From assembly GCF_030867145.1 (NCBI RefSeq), contig NC_134426.1:806001-870000 (forward strand): a DNA stretch of 64,000 nt, written 5' to 3'. Below, in pieces: positions 8,549 through 34,756 of the stretch. The position numbers and the translations under genes are program-made. Within the stretch, counting starts at the first letter, position 1, and each line of letters begins with the position of its first letter. The notes under the pieces were generated by a model, which was given only the letters and a program-made list of their open reading frames with translations, ran no database searches and was not told the origin of the DNA. Source of the stretch: Opisthocomus hoazin (lineage: Eukaryota; Chordata; Aves; Opisthocomiformes; Opisthocomidae).

Positions 8549-9150
8549 GGCGAGGGATGCATTAGGTGGAGTGTGGCCAGCAGGTCGAGGGAGGCTCTCC
8601 TTCCCCTCTACACTGCCCTAGTGAGGCCCCATCTAGAGTACTCTGTCCAGTTCTGGGCTCCCCACTTCAAGAAAGATGAGGAGCTACTGGAGAGAGTCCA
8701 GCGGAGGGCTACGAGGATGGTGAGGGGACTGGAGCATCTCTCCTACGAGGAAAGGCTGAGGGAGGTGGGCTTGTTCAGCCCGAAGAAGAGAAGGCTGCGA
8801 GGGGACGTAATATATGCTTATCAATATCTAAAGGGTGGGTGTCAGGAGGATGGGGCCAAGCTCTTTTCAGTGGTGCCCAGTGACAGGACAATGGGCAACG
8901 GGCACAAACTGAAGCAGAGGAAATTCCGTCTGAAGATGAGGAAGAACTTCTTCCCTCTGAGGGTGACGGAGCCCTGGCACAGGCTGCCTAGGGAGGTTGT
9001 GGAGTCTCCTTCTCTGGAGACATTCAAGACCCTCCCTGGACGCGGTCCTGTGCAGCCTGCTGTAGGTGACCGTGCTTCGGCAGGAGGGTTGGACTAGATG
9101 ACCCACAGAGGTCCCTTCCAACCCCGACCATTCTGTGATTCTGTGGTTCT
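8549..9150 (+). mobile_element. CR1 LINE 3' half with long open RT C-terminus
   Basis: The CR1 reverse transcriptase C-terminal region is open for about 180 codons ([44 protein letters not shown]). It ends with the CCATTCTGTGATTCTGTG terminus. The element is 5'-truncated and lacks the endonuclease and most of the polymerase, so it is immobile. It lies in the sequence just 5' of the first body exon (9288). A TG-rich stretch follows its tail. Confidence 0.9.
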
Positions 9151-9287
9151 GTATTTTTGTGTGTGTGTGAGAGGAAGGGATGGGACAAAATGAGTAGGTA
9201 TTTTTTTGAAATTTTTTTGGGAAACAGTGAAACGTTCTACCTTCCTAAGAAAAATTAAGTTTTGTTTGTTTAAATGTTTGCGGACAG

Positions 9288-24097
<14,810 letters not shown>

Positions 24098-24500
24098 CAG
24101 TGGATTTCAGCAGACTTGACTTCAGCTCTGGAAGGTGTTCTTTTCGTGACGCACTGTTTGTTATCTGCAGAATTCAATAGATTACTTGTACATATTTATT
24201 TATACAGATACCAAATATATATTAAAATTTATTAAGAAAGCTGAAGACGTTTGGCTGCATTTATTTGATATTTTCGTCCGACAGCTAGGTACATATTTTT
24301 ATGAGACATCTCGCTGTGATTGCCTTTGGAACGCTGCAGACCTGAACATCTCCCAGAGGTTTCAGTCCCTCTCTTTAGAAGAAGACGATGGAAAACTTGA
24401 TGAACTTTTATCATTGTTTTCAGCTTGTGGCGACAGAGTTTTCTGAAGTGGTCTGTGGTGCTGGACAGTCCACTGCATATTAAATCAAAGTTTTCAAGCA
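24098..24500 (+). other. Putative 3' untranslated region
   Basis: AT-rich sequence directly after the stop codon, with an ATTAAA polyadenylation-type signal at 24479-24484. The same sequence follows the orphan stop codon at 4703. Confidence 0.5.
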
Positions 24501-25166
24501 ATCTCATTTAGGCGTGTGAAAAGTCAATGCTTTAGAAACCTCTTCATGCAGTTCAGAGGTGATTTCTTTTAATGACCTGGTAGCACCTCAGGTGGCTTTC
24601 ACAGAATCCACCATCTCAAGACGGGATCTCGGAGAAACCCTTTTTCCACAAACAGAAGAGCTTTTGCGATGGCATATTTTTGCCTGTCAAAACAACGGGA
24701 CTTGCAACAAAGCGAGACTGACTGCTGTAACTTTCTGAGGTAAAGTTGAGTCTTGCTTGTAACGGTGACAATCTTCTTGATGCTGGAGGATTGTGGTAAC
24801 TATATTTAAGTCAAAGCAAAGCAGTACGCTGTTTTGAAGATGTCTGCATGCCTCTTGAGCAGAGAAAATGTCTCTCAGTTCATTTGACAGTTATTTTTTT
24901 AAAAAATTGATAACAGCATAAGCAAAGTTGAATTTTATGAGAATCAAATTTTCTTTCAGTTGCCATAAACTGTGTGGCAGGATCCATGGCTGTTGCGTTA
25001 GGCCACCTCCCATACGCAAGGTGCGGTGACGCTGAATGCCAAACTGTGCAGTCCCTCCGTGTGGGCTTGGTTTTGGAGGTGTGTTTCCGTTTTCTTTGCT
25101 TCTGCCTCATGTGTTTGTCCAAACATTCGTTGTCAAAACTGAATGTTTCAATGGACACTGTTTAAG

Positions 25167-25262
25167 ATCAATGAGAAAAAGCATGCCACCCTGTACAGAC
25201 TCTAGCTTTGACAAAAGCATGGAAATGTTAAGTGAAAATGTCCAGCAAAGACACTTTACAAG
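25167..25262 (+). pseudogene. ATAD2-like N-terminal exon (copy 2, orphan)
   Basis: Counterpart of 6051-6146 with the same frame and the ACAAG|GTATTT donor. It lies downstream of the stop codon of the gene at 9288-24097, so it would belong to a following gene copy, which is cut off by satellite at 27301. Confidence 0.6.
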
Positions 25263-25780
25263 GTATTTCTAAGTGTTTAATCTCTGTTGGATTTATAGAA
25301 TGAAAAGGAAAAGCGAAAGAGTGCCCAAGGAGTCACATGGTGATAAATCTACAGCTAAAACTCTGCAGGGGAGAACGATCATGTTAATATCAGTGCCAGT
25401 GTCTCGGAACGAGAATCACTGTTCTTCATCAAAATCTTGTGCTTGTATAAAAAACATGCATCTTCTCCCAAGTGCTTGGAGATCTCTCCACCACTTTGGG
25501 TACCGAGATATTACTTGCCCTGTTGAGACTGGAAGACACGCAGGTTGGGGAATGTCTGTCCTGAGAAAACTTTGTGTGTGTGGTACGCAGCAGACTTGGG
25601 ATCTGAACCCTCTTTGTTGTCTCCAGGCTTTTCTTGGGATGACCTGGAGCACCGGGTTGTAAACTTGGTGAAGTTCCCAGCCTTAAGGGGGAACTATGCA
25701 ATGCAATACAGCATGATGCGACAGAATACTTCTGTACAAGAATTCTTTTCTCCTTTCCTCTGTCCTCTTTCTTCATGTAG

Positions 25781-25830
25781 GCAGTTGGCAAAGCTGAAAT
25801 CAGGCCAAGAAAAAGAAGACTATCGAGAAG
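25781..25830 (+). pseudogene. ATAD2-like N-terminal exon (copy 2, second, orphan)
   Basis: Counterpart of 6665-6714. The peptide differs by one residue (QLAKL instead of QLTKL) and the donor is GTAAAT instead of GTAAGT. The alanine form is the one closer to ATAD2. Confidence 0.6.
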
Positions 25831-26897
25831 GTAAATAGTGGTAATTCCTTAGGGATTGCCTTTTTAACCTGGTTTCTGAGAAGGGCTGCGTTTGGTCACT
25901 GTGTGTTTAACTTGGCCCCCAAAACTGCTGAACTCATCAGCCAAAATCAGCTGAAGTGGTGAGAAGAGAGAATCTTCACCAAGGTAGTGAATTTCCCGCG
26001 AGTTTTATGAAAAGAGGTCGGTGCGAATAGCAGGCTAGGCTATGAATTCCTTGCAGGCTTGAGGAGAAGGCAGTGTGAGTTCCAGCCTGCTCATAAGCAC
26101 AAGAAAACCTGCTCCTTAGGTCGGGTTTCGTCGTGACGTGGACTTTCTGGAGTGTGCAGGACACAAGAAAATTGAAAATGTTGTTTTGGAAACAGGAGGT
26201 GATACTGCAGCATTACAAACTACATTGTATGTGAGTTAAAAGGTAATTCAGTAGTGAGATGCGCGGAGGCTGGGGAGGTGTCGCGGGAGTTCTGTGGCTT
26301 GCCTTGGAGCCAAATCGCCTTGCGGAGTACGCAGGCAGGCTTGGTGCCACGGGGCCGCTTGCTGTCGGCAGGGAAAACCCGTTCATTCCTGGTTCCAGGC
26401 AGCATCCTGCCAGCCACGGGTGGACGCGGGAAGGGGCCTGAAACGCAGCTTGTGTCCTGTAATTCAAGTCCTAATTGCACAATGCAAATCGTTACTTGCT
26501 GAGCCCAAACTTCGTGTCATCGTTAGCTGTGGCGACACGCCACAAGAAGTTACGGCAGACACAAGGCAAGCAAAAGCAAACAGAAGCAGCAGCAGAAGCA
26601 CTGTAATGGCTAATCATAACATTTTTATATCCCCTTTTTCCCCACCCCCAGAGCCTCACTGGTGAGGGTCTTTTGGCATGTCGCTCCTTTGTTCTTCTGA
26701 TTGGTCATCATGTGTCCGTTCACATGACCTTCACGCTTATCAAAGAGGTGGATTTTCCCATCCTGTTTCTTCGCTCCTTTCCTCCTGTTTTTCAACCACA
26801 GATGTGCAAAATAATTAGCTCAGAGAGATGACTCTATTCCATCAAGACCATCAAGACCACCCTCGGCCCAGCCGACTCCCGCAAGGGGAGGTTTTAC

Positions 26898-27046
26898 ACA
26901 GAATCACAGAACCACAGAATGGTTGGGGTTGGAAGGCACCTCTGTGGGTCATCTAGTCCAACCCTCCTGCCGAAGCAGGGTCACCTACAGCAGGCTGTAG
27001 AGGACCTTGTACAGGCGGGTCTTGAATATCTCCAGAGAAGGAGACA
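26898..27046 (-). mobile_element. CR1 3'-end fragment (minus strand), duplicated
   Basis: Counterpart of 7783-7931. Confidence 0.85.
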
Positions 27047-27289
27047 TTTTTCGGTGGGCTATTAGGAAAAATGTCTTCCCCGAAAGGGTTGCCAAGCATT
27101 GGAACAGGCTGCCCAGGGAAGTGATTGAGGCAGCATGCTTGCAGCTATTTGAAAGTTGTGTGGACGTGGCGCTTTGGGACACGGTATGGTGATGCAGTTG
27201 GCAGTGTCGGGTTTGCGGTTGGACTTGATGATACGAAGGATCTTTTCCAACCTAAATGATGCGATGGTTCTACGATTCGATGATCAAAC
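27047..27289 (+). mobile_element. CR1 3'-end fragment (plus strand), duplicated
   Basis: Counterpart of 7932-8170. It ends about 12 bp before the satellite junction. Confidence 0.8.
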
Positions 27290-27300
27290 TTAAGGTTGCC

Positions 27301-30300
27301 CTGCTCTGAAAATGCAAACCACTACAGATAGCTCGCAGCCAGAAAGAGCTAGCCTGGAAAGCTGTTGCTCAGCCTCATCTGCCCATGGCACTGCTCGCAC
27401 AGAGGCACAGAGACTGGGGCTGCTTGCTTGTCTTGCCACCTCAAACTTCAAACGTAGATTTGGTGGTCCGTGCCGGGCGCCTCCGGCACCCCTGCTCCGA
27501 ACATGCGAACGTCTGCAGATAGATTGCAGCCAGAAAGAGCTAGCCTGGAAAGCTGTTGCTCAGCCTCATCTGTCCATGCCACTGCTCGCACAGAGGCACA
27601 GAGACTGGGGTTGCTTGCTTGTCTCTCCCCCTCAAACTTCAAAAGTAAATCAAGTGTTTCGTGTCGGGCGCCTACGGCAGCCCTGCTCTGAAAATGCGAA
27701 CGTCTGCAGATAGCTCGCAGGCAGAAAGAGCTAGCCTGGAAAGTTGTTGCTCAGCCTCATCTGCCCATGGTACTGCTCACACAGAGGCACAGAGACTGGG
27801 GCTGCTTGCTTGTTTTGCCACCTTAAACTTCAAACGTAGCGTAGGTGGTCCGTGAATGGGTCCTGTGGCAGCCCTGCTCCGCAAATGCGAACGTCTGCAG
27901 ATACCTCGCAGGCAGAAAGAGCTAGCCTGGAAAGCTGTTGCTCAGCCTCATCTGCCCATGGCACTGCTCGCACCGAGGCACAGAGACTGGGGCTGCTTGC
28001 TTGTCTTGCCACCTCAAACTTGAAACATAGATTTGTGGGTAATTGGGGGGGGCTCCAGAAGGCCTGCTCCGAAAATACGAACGTCTGCAGATAGCTCGCA
28101 GCCAGAAATAGTTAGCCTGGAAAGCTGTTGCTCAGCCTCATCTGCCCATGGCACTGCTCGCACAGAGGCACAGAGACTGGGGTGCTTGCGTGTCTTGCCA
28201 CTTCAAACTTCAAACGTAGCTTTGGGAGTCTGTGCATAAGGACTCCGGCAGCACTGCTCTCAAAATGCGAACGTTTGCAGATAGCTCGCAGGCAGAAAGA
28301 GCTAGCCTGGAAAGCTGTTGCTCAGCCTCATCTGCCCATGGCACTGCTCGCACAGAGGCACAGAGACTGGGGCTGCTTGTTTCTTTTGCCACCTTAAACT
28401 TCAAACGTAGCTATAGGTGGTTGGTACCCGGCTCCTTCGCCAGTTCTGCTCTGAAAATGCGAAAGTCTGCAGATAGCTGGCAGCCAGAAAGAGCTAGCCT
28501 GGAAAGTTGTTGCTCAGCCTCATTTGCCCATGGTACTGCTCACATAGAGGCACAGAGACTGGGGCTGCTTGCTTGTTTTGCCACCTTAAACTTCAAACGT
28601 AGCGTAGGTGGTCCGTGAAAGGGTCCTGTGGCATCCCTGCTACGCAAATCCGAATGTCTGCAGATAGCTCGCAGGCAGAAAGAGCTAGCCTGGAAAGCTG
28701 TTGCTCAGCCTCATGTGCCCATGGCACTGCTCGCAGAAACGCAAAAAGACTGGGGCTGCTTGCTCGTCTTGCCCCCTCAAACTTCAAACGTAATTTTTGT
28801 ATCTGTGCGTGGGGTCTCCAGCAGACTTGCTTAGAAAATCCGAACGTCTGCAGATAGCTGGCAGCCAGAAAGAGCTAGCCTGGAAAGCTGTTGCTCAGCC
28901 TCTTCTGCCCATGGCACTGCTCGTACAGAGGCACAGAGACTGTGGCTTCTTGCTTGTCTTGCCCCCTCAAACTTCAAACGTAGCTTTGGGGGTCCGCGCA
29001 GGGCACCTCTGACAGCCCTGCTCTGAAAAAGCGAACGTCTGCAGATAGCTCGCAGGCAGAAAGAGCTAGCCTGGAAAGTTGTTGCTCAGCCTCATCTGCC
29101 CATGGTACTGCTCGCACAGAGGCACAGAGACTGGGGCTGCTTGCTTGTCTTGCCACCTCAAACTTCAAACGTACCTTAGCTAGTACGTGCATGGGGCCTG
29201 AGGCAGCCCTGCTCCGCAAATGCGAACGTCTGCAGATAGCTCGCAGCCATTAAGAGTTAGCCTGGAAAGCTGTTTTTTAGCCTCATGTGCCCATGGCACT
29301 GCTCGTACAGAGCCAGATAGACTGGGGCTGCTTGCTTGTATTGCCACCTCAAACTTGAAACGTATTTTTGGGGTCTGTGCATGGGGCCTGCGTCAGCACT
29401 GTTGCGAAAATGCGAACGTTTGCATATAGCTCCCAGGCAGAAAGAGCTAGCCTGGAAAGCTGTTGCTCAGCCTCATCTGCCCATGGCACTGCTCACACAG
29501 AGGCACAGAGACTGGGGCTGCTTGCTTGTCTTGCCACCTCAATCTTCAAACGTAGCTTAGGTGTTTGATGACGTGCTCCTCCTCCAGTCCTGCTCTTAAA
29601 AAGCGAACGTCTGCAGAGAGCTGGCAGCCAGAAAGAGCTAGCCTGGAAAGCTGTTGCTCAGCCTCATCTGCCCATGGCACTGCTCGCATAGAGGCACAGA
29701 GACTGGGACTGCTTGTTTCTTTTGCCACCTTAAACTTCAAACGTAGCTATAGGTGGTTGGTACCCGGCTCCTTCGCCAGTTCTGCTCTGAAAATGCGAAA
29801 GTCTGCAGATAGCTGGCAGCCAGAAAGAGCTAGCCTGGAAAGTTGTTGGTCAGCCTCATTTGCCCATGGTACTGCTCACACAGAGGCACAGAGACTGGGG
29901 CTGCTTGCTTGTTTTGCCACCTTAAACTTCAAACGTAGCGTAGGTGGTCCGTGAAAGGGTCCTGTGGCATCCCTGCTACGCAAATCCGAACGTCTGCAGA
30001 TAGCTCGCAGGCAGAAATAGCTAGCCTGGAAAGCTGTTGCTCAGCCTCATGTGCCCATGGCACTGCTCGCAGAAACGCAAAAAGACTGGGGCTGCTTGCT
30101 CGTCTTGCCCCCTCAAACTTCAAACGTAATTTTTGTATCTGTGCGTGGGGTCTCCAGCAGACTTGCTTAGAAAATCCGAACGTCTGCAGATAGCTGGCAG
30201 CCAGAAAGAGCTAGCCTGGAAAGCTGTTGCTCAGCCTCTTCTGCCCATGGCACTGCTCGCACAGAGGCACAGAGACTGGGGCTGCTTGCTTGTCTTGCCA

Positions 30301-33300
30301 CCTCAAACTTGAAACATAGATTTGTGGGTAAGTGGGGGGGGCTCCAGAAGGCCTGCTCCGAAAATATGAACGTCTGCATATAGCTCGCAGCCAGAAATAG
30401 CTAGCCTGGAAAGCTGTTGCTCAGCCTCATCTGCCCATGGCACTGCTCGCACAGAGGCACAGAGACTGGGGTGCTTGCTTGTCTTGCCACTTCAAACTTC
30501 AAACGTAGCTTAGTTTGTCCGTGCAGGGCGCCTCCGGTGGGCTTGCTTTTAAAATGCAAGCGTCTGCAGATAGCTCGTGCCAGAAATAGCTAGCCTGGAA
30601 AGCTGTTGCTCAGCCTCATCTGCCCATGGCACTGCTCGCACAGAGGCACAGAGACTGGGGCTGCTTTCTTGTCTTGCCACCTCAAACTTCAAACGTACCT
30701 TAGCTGGTCTGTGCATGGGGCCTGCGGCAGCACTGTTGCGAAAATGTGAACGTTTGCAGATGGCTCCCAGGCAGAAAGAGCTAGCCTGGAAAGCTGTTGC
30801 TCAGCCTCATCTGCCCATGGCACTGCTCACACAGAGGCACAGAGACTGGGGCTGCTTGCTTGTCTTGCCCTCTCAAACTTCAAACATAAATTTCGTGGTC
30901 CGTGATTGGGGACTCGGGGAGGCCTGCTCCGAAATTGCGAACGTCTGCAGATAGCTCACAGCCAGAAAGAGGTAGCCTGGAAAGCTGTTGCTCAGCCTCA
31001 TCTGCCCATGGCACTGCTCACACAGAGGCACAGAGACTGGGGCTGCTTGCTTGTCTTGCCACCTCAATCTTCAAACATAGCTTAGGTGTTTGGTGCCGGG
31101 CTGCTCCTCCAGTCCTGCTCTTAAAAAGCGAACGTCTGCAGAGAGCTGGCAGCCAGAAAGAGCTAGTCTGGAAAGCTGTTGCTCAGCCTCATCTGCCCAT
31201 GGCACTGCTCGCACAGAGGCACAGAGACTGGGGCTGCTTGCTTGTCTTGCCCCCTCAAACTTCAAACGTAGCTATAGGTGGTTGGTACCGGACTCCTTCG
31301 CCAGTCATGCTCTGAAAATGCGAACGTCTGCAGATAGCTCGCAGCCAGAAAGAGCTAGCCTGGAAAGTTGTTGCTCAGCCTCATCTGCCCATGGCACTGC
31401 TCACACAGAGGCACAGAGACTGGGGCTTCTTTCTTGTCTTGCCACCTCAAACTTCAAACGTACCTTAGCTGGTCTGTGCATGGGGCCTGCGGCAGCACTG
31501 TTGCGAAAATGTGAACGTTTGCAGATGGCTCCCAGGCAGAAAGAGCTAGCCTGGAAAGCTGTTGCTCAGCCTCATCTGCCCATGGCACTGCTCACACAGA
31601 GGCACAGAGACTGGGGCTACTTGCTTGTCTTGCCCTCTCAAACTTCAAACATAAATTTCGTGGTCCGTGATTGGGGACTCGGGGAGGCCTGCTCCGAAAT
31701 TGCGAACGTCTGCAGATAGCTCACAGCCAGAAAGAGGTAGCCTGGAAAGCTGTTGCTCAGCCTCATCTGCCCATGGCACTGCTCACACAGAGGCACAGAG
31801 ACTGGGGCTGCTTGCTTGTCTTGCCACCTCAATCTTCAAACGTAGCTTAGGTGTTTGGTGCCGGGCTGCTCCTCCAGTCCTGCTCTTAAAAAGCGAACGT
31901 CTGCAGAGAGCTGGCAGCCAGAAAGAGCTAGTCTGGAAAGCTGTTGCTCAGCCTCATCTGCCCATGGCACTGCTCGCACAGAGGCACAGAGACTGGGGCT
32001 GCTTGCTTGTCTTGCCACCTCAAACTTCAAACGCAGATTTAGGGGTCCGTGCAGGGAGACGTCCGGCAGAGCGGCTCCGAAAATGCGAACGTCTGCAGAT
32101 AGATCGCAGCCAGAAAGAGCTAGCCTGGAAAGCTGTTGCTCAGCCTCATCTGCCCATGGCACTGCTCGCACAGAGGCACAGAGACTGGGGCTGCTTGCTT
32201 GTCTTGCCCTCTCAAACTTCAAACATAAATTTGGCGGTCCGTGCAGGGGGCCTCCGGCAGGCCTGCTCTGAAAATGCGAACGTCTGCAGATAGCTCGCAG
32301 CCAGAAAGAGCTAGCCTGGAAAACTGTTGCTCAGCCTCATCTGCCCATGGCACTGCTCGCACAGAGGCACAGAGACTGGGGCTGCTTGCTTGTCTTGCCC
32401 CCTCAAACTTCAAACGTAGCTTAGGTGGTCCGTGATTGGGGACTCTGGGAGGCCTGCTCTGAAATTGCGAACGTCTGCAGATAGCTCACAGCCAGAAAGA
32501 GGTAGCCTGGAAAGCTGTTGCTCAGCCTCATCTGCCCATGGCACTGCTCGCACAGAGGCACAGAGAATGGGGCTGCTTGCTTGTGTTGCCACCTCAAACT
32601 TCAAACGTAGCTTAGGTGGTCCATGCCGGTCTCTTCTAGCAGCCCTGCTCTGATAATGCGAATGTCTGCAGATAGCTCGCAGGCAGAAAGGGCTAGCCTG
32701 GAAAGCTGTTGCTCAGCCTCATCTGCCCATGGCACTGCTCGCACAGAGGCACAGAGACTGGGGCTGCTTGCTTGTCTTGCCCTCTCAAACTTCAAACATA
32801 GATTTGGCGGTCCGTGCAGGGGGCCTCCGGCAGGCCTGCTCTGAAAATGCAAACGTCTGCAGATAGCTCGCAGGCAGAAAGAGCTAGCCTGGAAAGATGT
32901 TGCTCAGCCTCATCTGCCCATGGCACTGCTCGCACAGAGGCACAGAGACTGGGGCTGCTTGCTTGTCTTGCCCCCTCAAACTTCAAACATAAATTTGGTG
33001 GTCCGTGATTGGGGACTCGGGGAGGCCTGCTCCGAAAATTTGGATGTCTGCATATAGCTCACAGCCAGAAAGAGCTAGCCTGGAAAGCTGTTGCTCAGCC
33101 TCATCTGCCCATGGCACTGCTCGCACAGAAGCACAGAGACTGGGGCTGCTTGCTTGTCTTACCCCCTCAAACTTCAAAAGTAGATTTGGGGGTCCGTGCC
33201 GGGCGCCTCCGGCAGGCCTGCTCCGAAAATGCGAATGTCTGCAGATAACTCGCAGGCAGAAAGAGCTAGCCTGGAAAGCTGTTGCTCAGCCTCATCTGCC

Positions 33301-34156
33301 CATGGCACTTCTCGCACAGAGGCACAGAGACTGGGGCTGCTTGTTTGTCTTGCCCACTCAAACTTCAATCGTAAATTAGGTGGTCCGTGCCGTGCATCTC
33401 CGGCAGCGCTGCTCTGAAAATGCGAACGTCTGCAGATAGCTCGCAGGCAGAAAGATCTAGCCCGGAATGCTATTGCTCAGCCTCATCTGCCCATGGCACT
33501 GCTCGCACAGAGACACAGAGACTGGGGCTGCTTGCTTGTCTTGCCATCTCAAACTTCAAAAGTACCATTGGGCGTTTGTGCAGGGGGCCTGCGGCATGCC
33601 TGCTCTGAAAATGCGAACGTCTGCAGATAGCTGGCAGCCAGAAAATCTATCCTGGAAAGCTGTTGCTCAGCCTCATCTGCCCATGGCACTGCTCGCACCG
33701 AGGCACAGAGACTGGGGCTGCTTGCTTGTCTTGCCACTTCAAACTTCAAACGTAGCTTAGGTGGTCCTTGCCTGAAGCCTCCGGCAGCCCTGCTTCGAAA
33801 ATGCGAACGTCTGCAGATAGCGCGCAGCCAGAAAATCTATCCTGGAAAGCTGTTGCTCAGCCTCATCTGCCCATGGCACTGCTCGCACAGAGGCACAGAC
33901 ACTGGTGCTGCTTGCTTGTCTTGCCACCTCCAATTTCAAATTTAGCTTTGGTGGTCCGGGCAATGTGTCTGCTTCACCGCTGCTTAAAATGCGAACGTCT
34001 GCATATAGATCGCAGCCAGAAAATCTATCCTCTAAAGCTGTTGCTCAGCCTCATCTGCCCATGGCACTGCTCGTACAGAGGCACAGAGACTGTGGCTGCT
34101 TGCTTGTTTTACCCCCTCAAACTTCAAACGTAGCTTAGGTTCTCCGTGCCGGCGCC
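27301..34156 (+). repeat. 191-bp satellite array, first block (about 36 monomers)
   Basis: Head-to-tail monomers of about 191 bp share the AAAATGCGAACGTCTGCAG landmark, the GCTAGCCTGGAAAGCTGTTG core and a variable segment of about 40 bp before the landmark. Because 191 is not a multiple of three, reading frames rotate from monomer to monomer, and the 60-130 codon open frames on both strands are by-products. The block is cut at 34156 by an ERV inserted into a monomer. Confidence 0.96.
34151..34156 (+). repeat. Target-site duplication GGCGCC (left, ERV A)
   Basis: Matches 38612-38617. The unoccupied monomer at 47645-47650 has it once, followed directly by TGCAGCAGGCC. Confidence 0.9.
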
Positions 34157-34520
34157 TGTGGGGGGATGGCAAGGCTCGACCGAATTGCTTGTTGTAGAAA
34201 ATCCATTTTAAGCTTAGCACACGGTGTCCTTGACAGAACAAGGAATTTAACAAATCAACTCTGCGGTTAGCAAGAATGTGAAAAACAGGTTGCAGCTGGA
34301 GAAGAATGAGGGAGTATGGGCGGAGTTGACATTTAGCTGGCTAGCCAATAATGAGCTCTAACTTTGCAATATGTAGTAGCTAATTAATCACTCTATAAAT
34401 TGTGTAACCAAACTGTAATAAACGAAGCTTGCTTATCACTCACATTGAGTCGGCTGCATTCTTCCGCCGCTTCTCCAGGTTCACGACCCTCGGGGCAGGA
34501 CTTAGCCGATCGCCCCGACA
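34157..34520 (+). repeat. 5' LTR, ERV A
   Basis: 364 bp, TG...CA ends (TGTGGGGGGATGG ... CGCCCCGACA). TATA box TATAAAT at 34394-34400 and AATAAA at 34417-34422, close together as in short-R LTRs. Confidence 0.95.
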
Positions 34521-34522
34521 TT

Positions 34523-34540
34523 TGGCGCCCGAACAGCGAC
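34523..34540 (+). other. Primer-binding site, tRNA-Lys type (ERV A)
   Basis: TGGCGCCCGAACAGCGAC, two bases after the LTR, differs at one position from the standard Lys3-type site used by lentiviruses and several betaretroviruses. Confidence 0.88.
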
Positions 34541-34756
34541 CTGGAGCAGCGGCAAGGAGCGGGGCACTGGGAGCAGCGACCAGGGGGCAGAAGCGACCGA
34601 ACACTGCGCTGTGGTGTGTCGACTTAGGAGCCTGACTACGTGATTTTGCGTACGCTCGCCACCGCAAGGGCTACAGGTTAAGGGCTGCAAGGATATCGCT
34701 TCGGCAGGTATATGTTTTTAATTGTTGTTAAAGGATAAAGGCTTATTGTTAAAGGT

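Noticed and set aside
27301..34156. CRISPR-like array of regularly spaced repeats
   Set aside because: The whole monomer of about 191 bp is repeated, with no unique spacers, in a vertebrate context.
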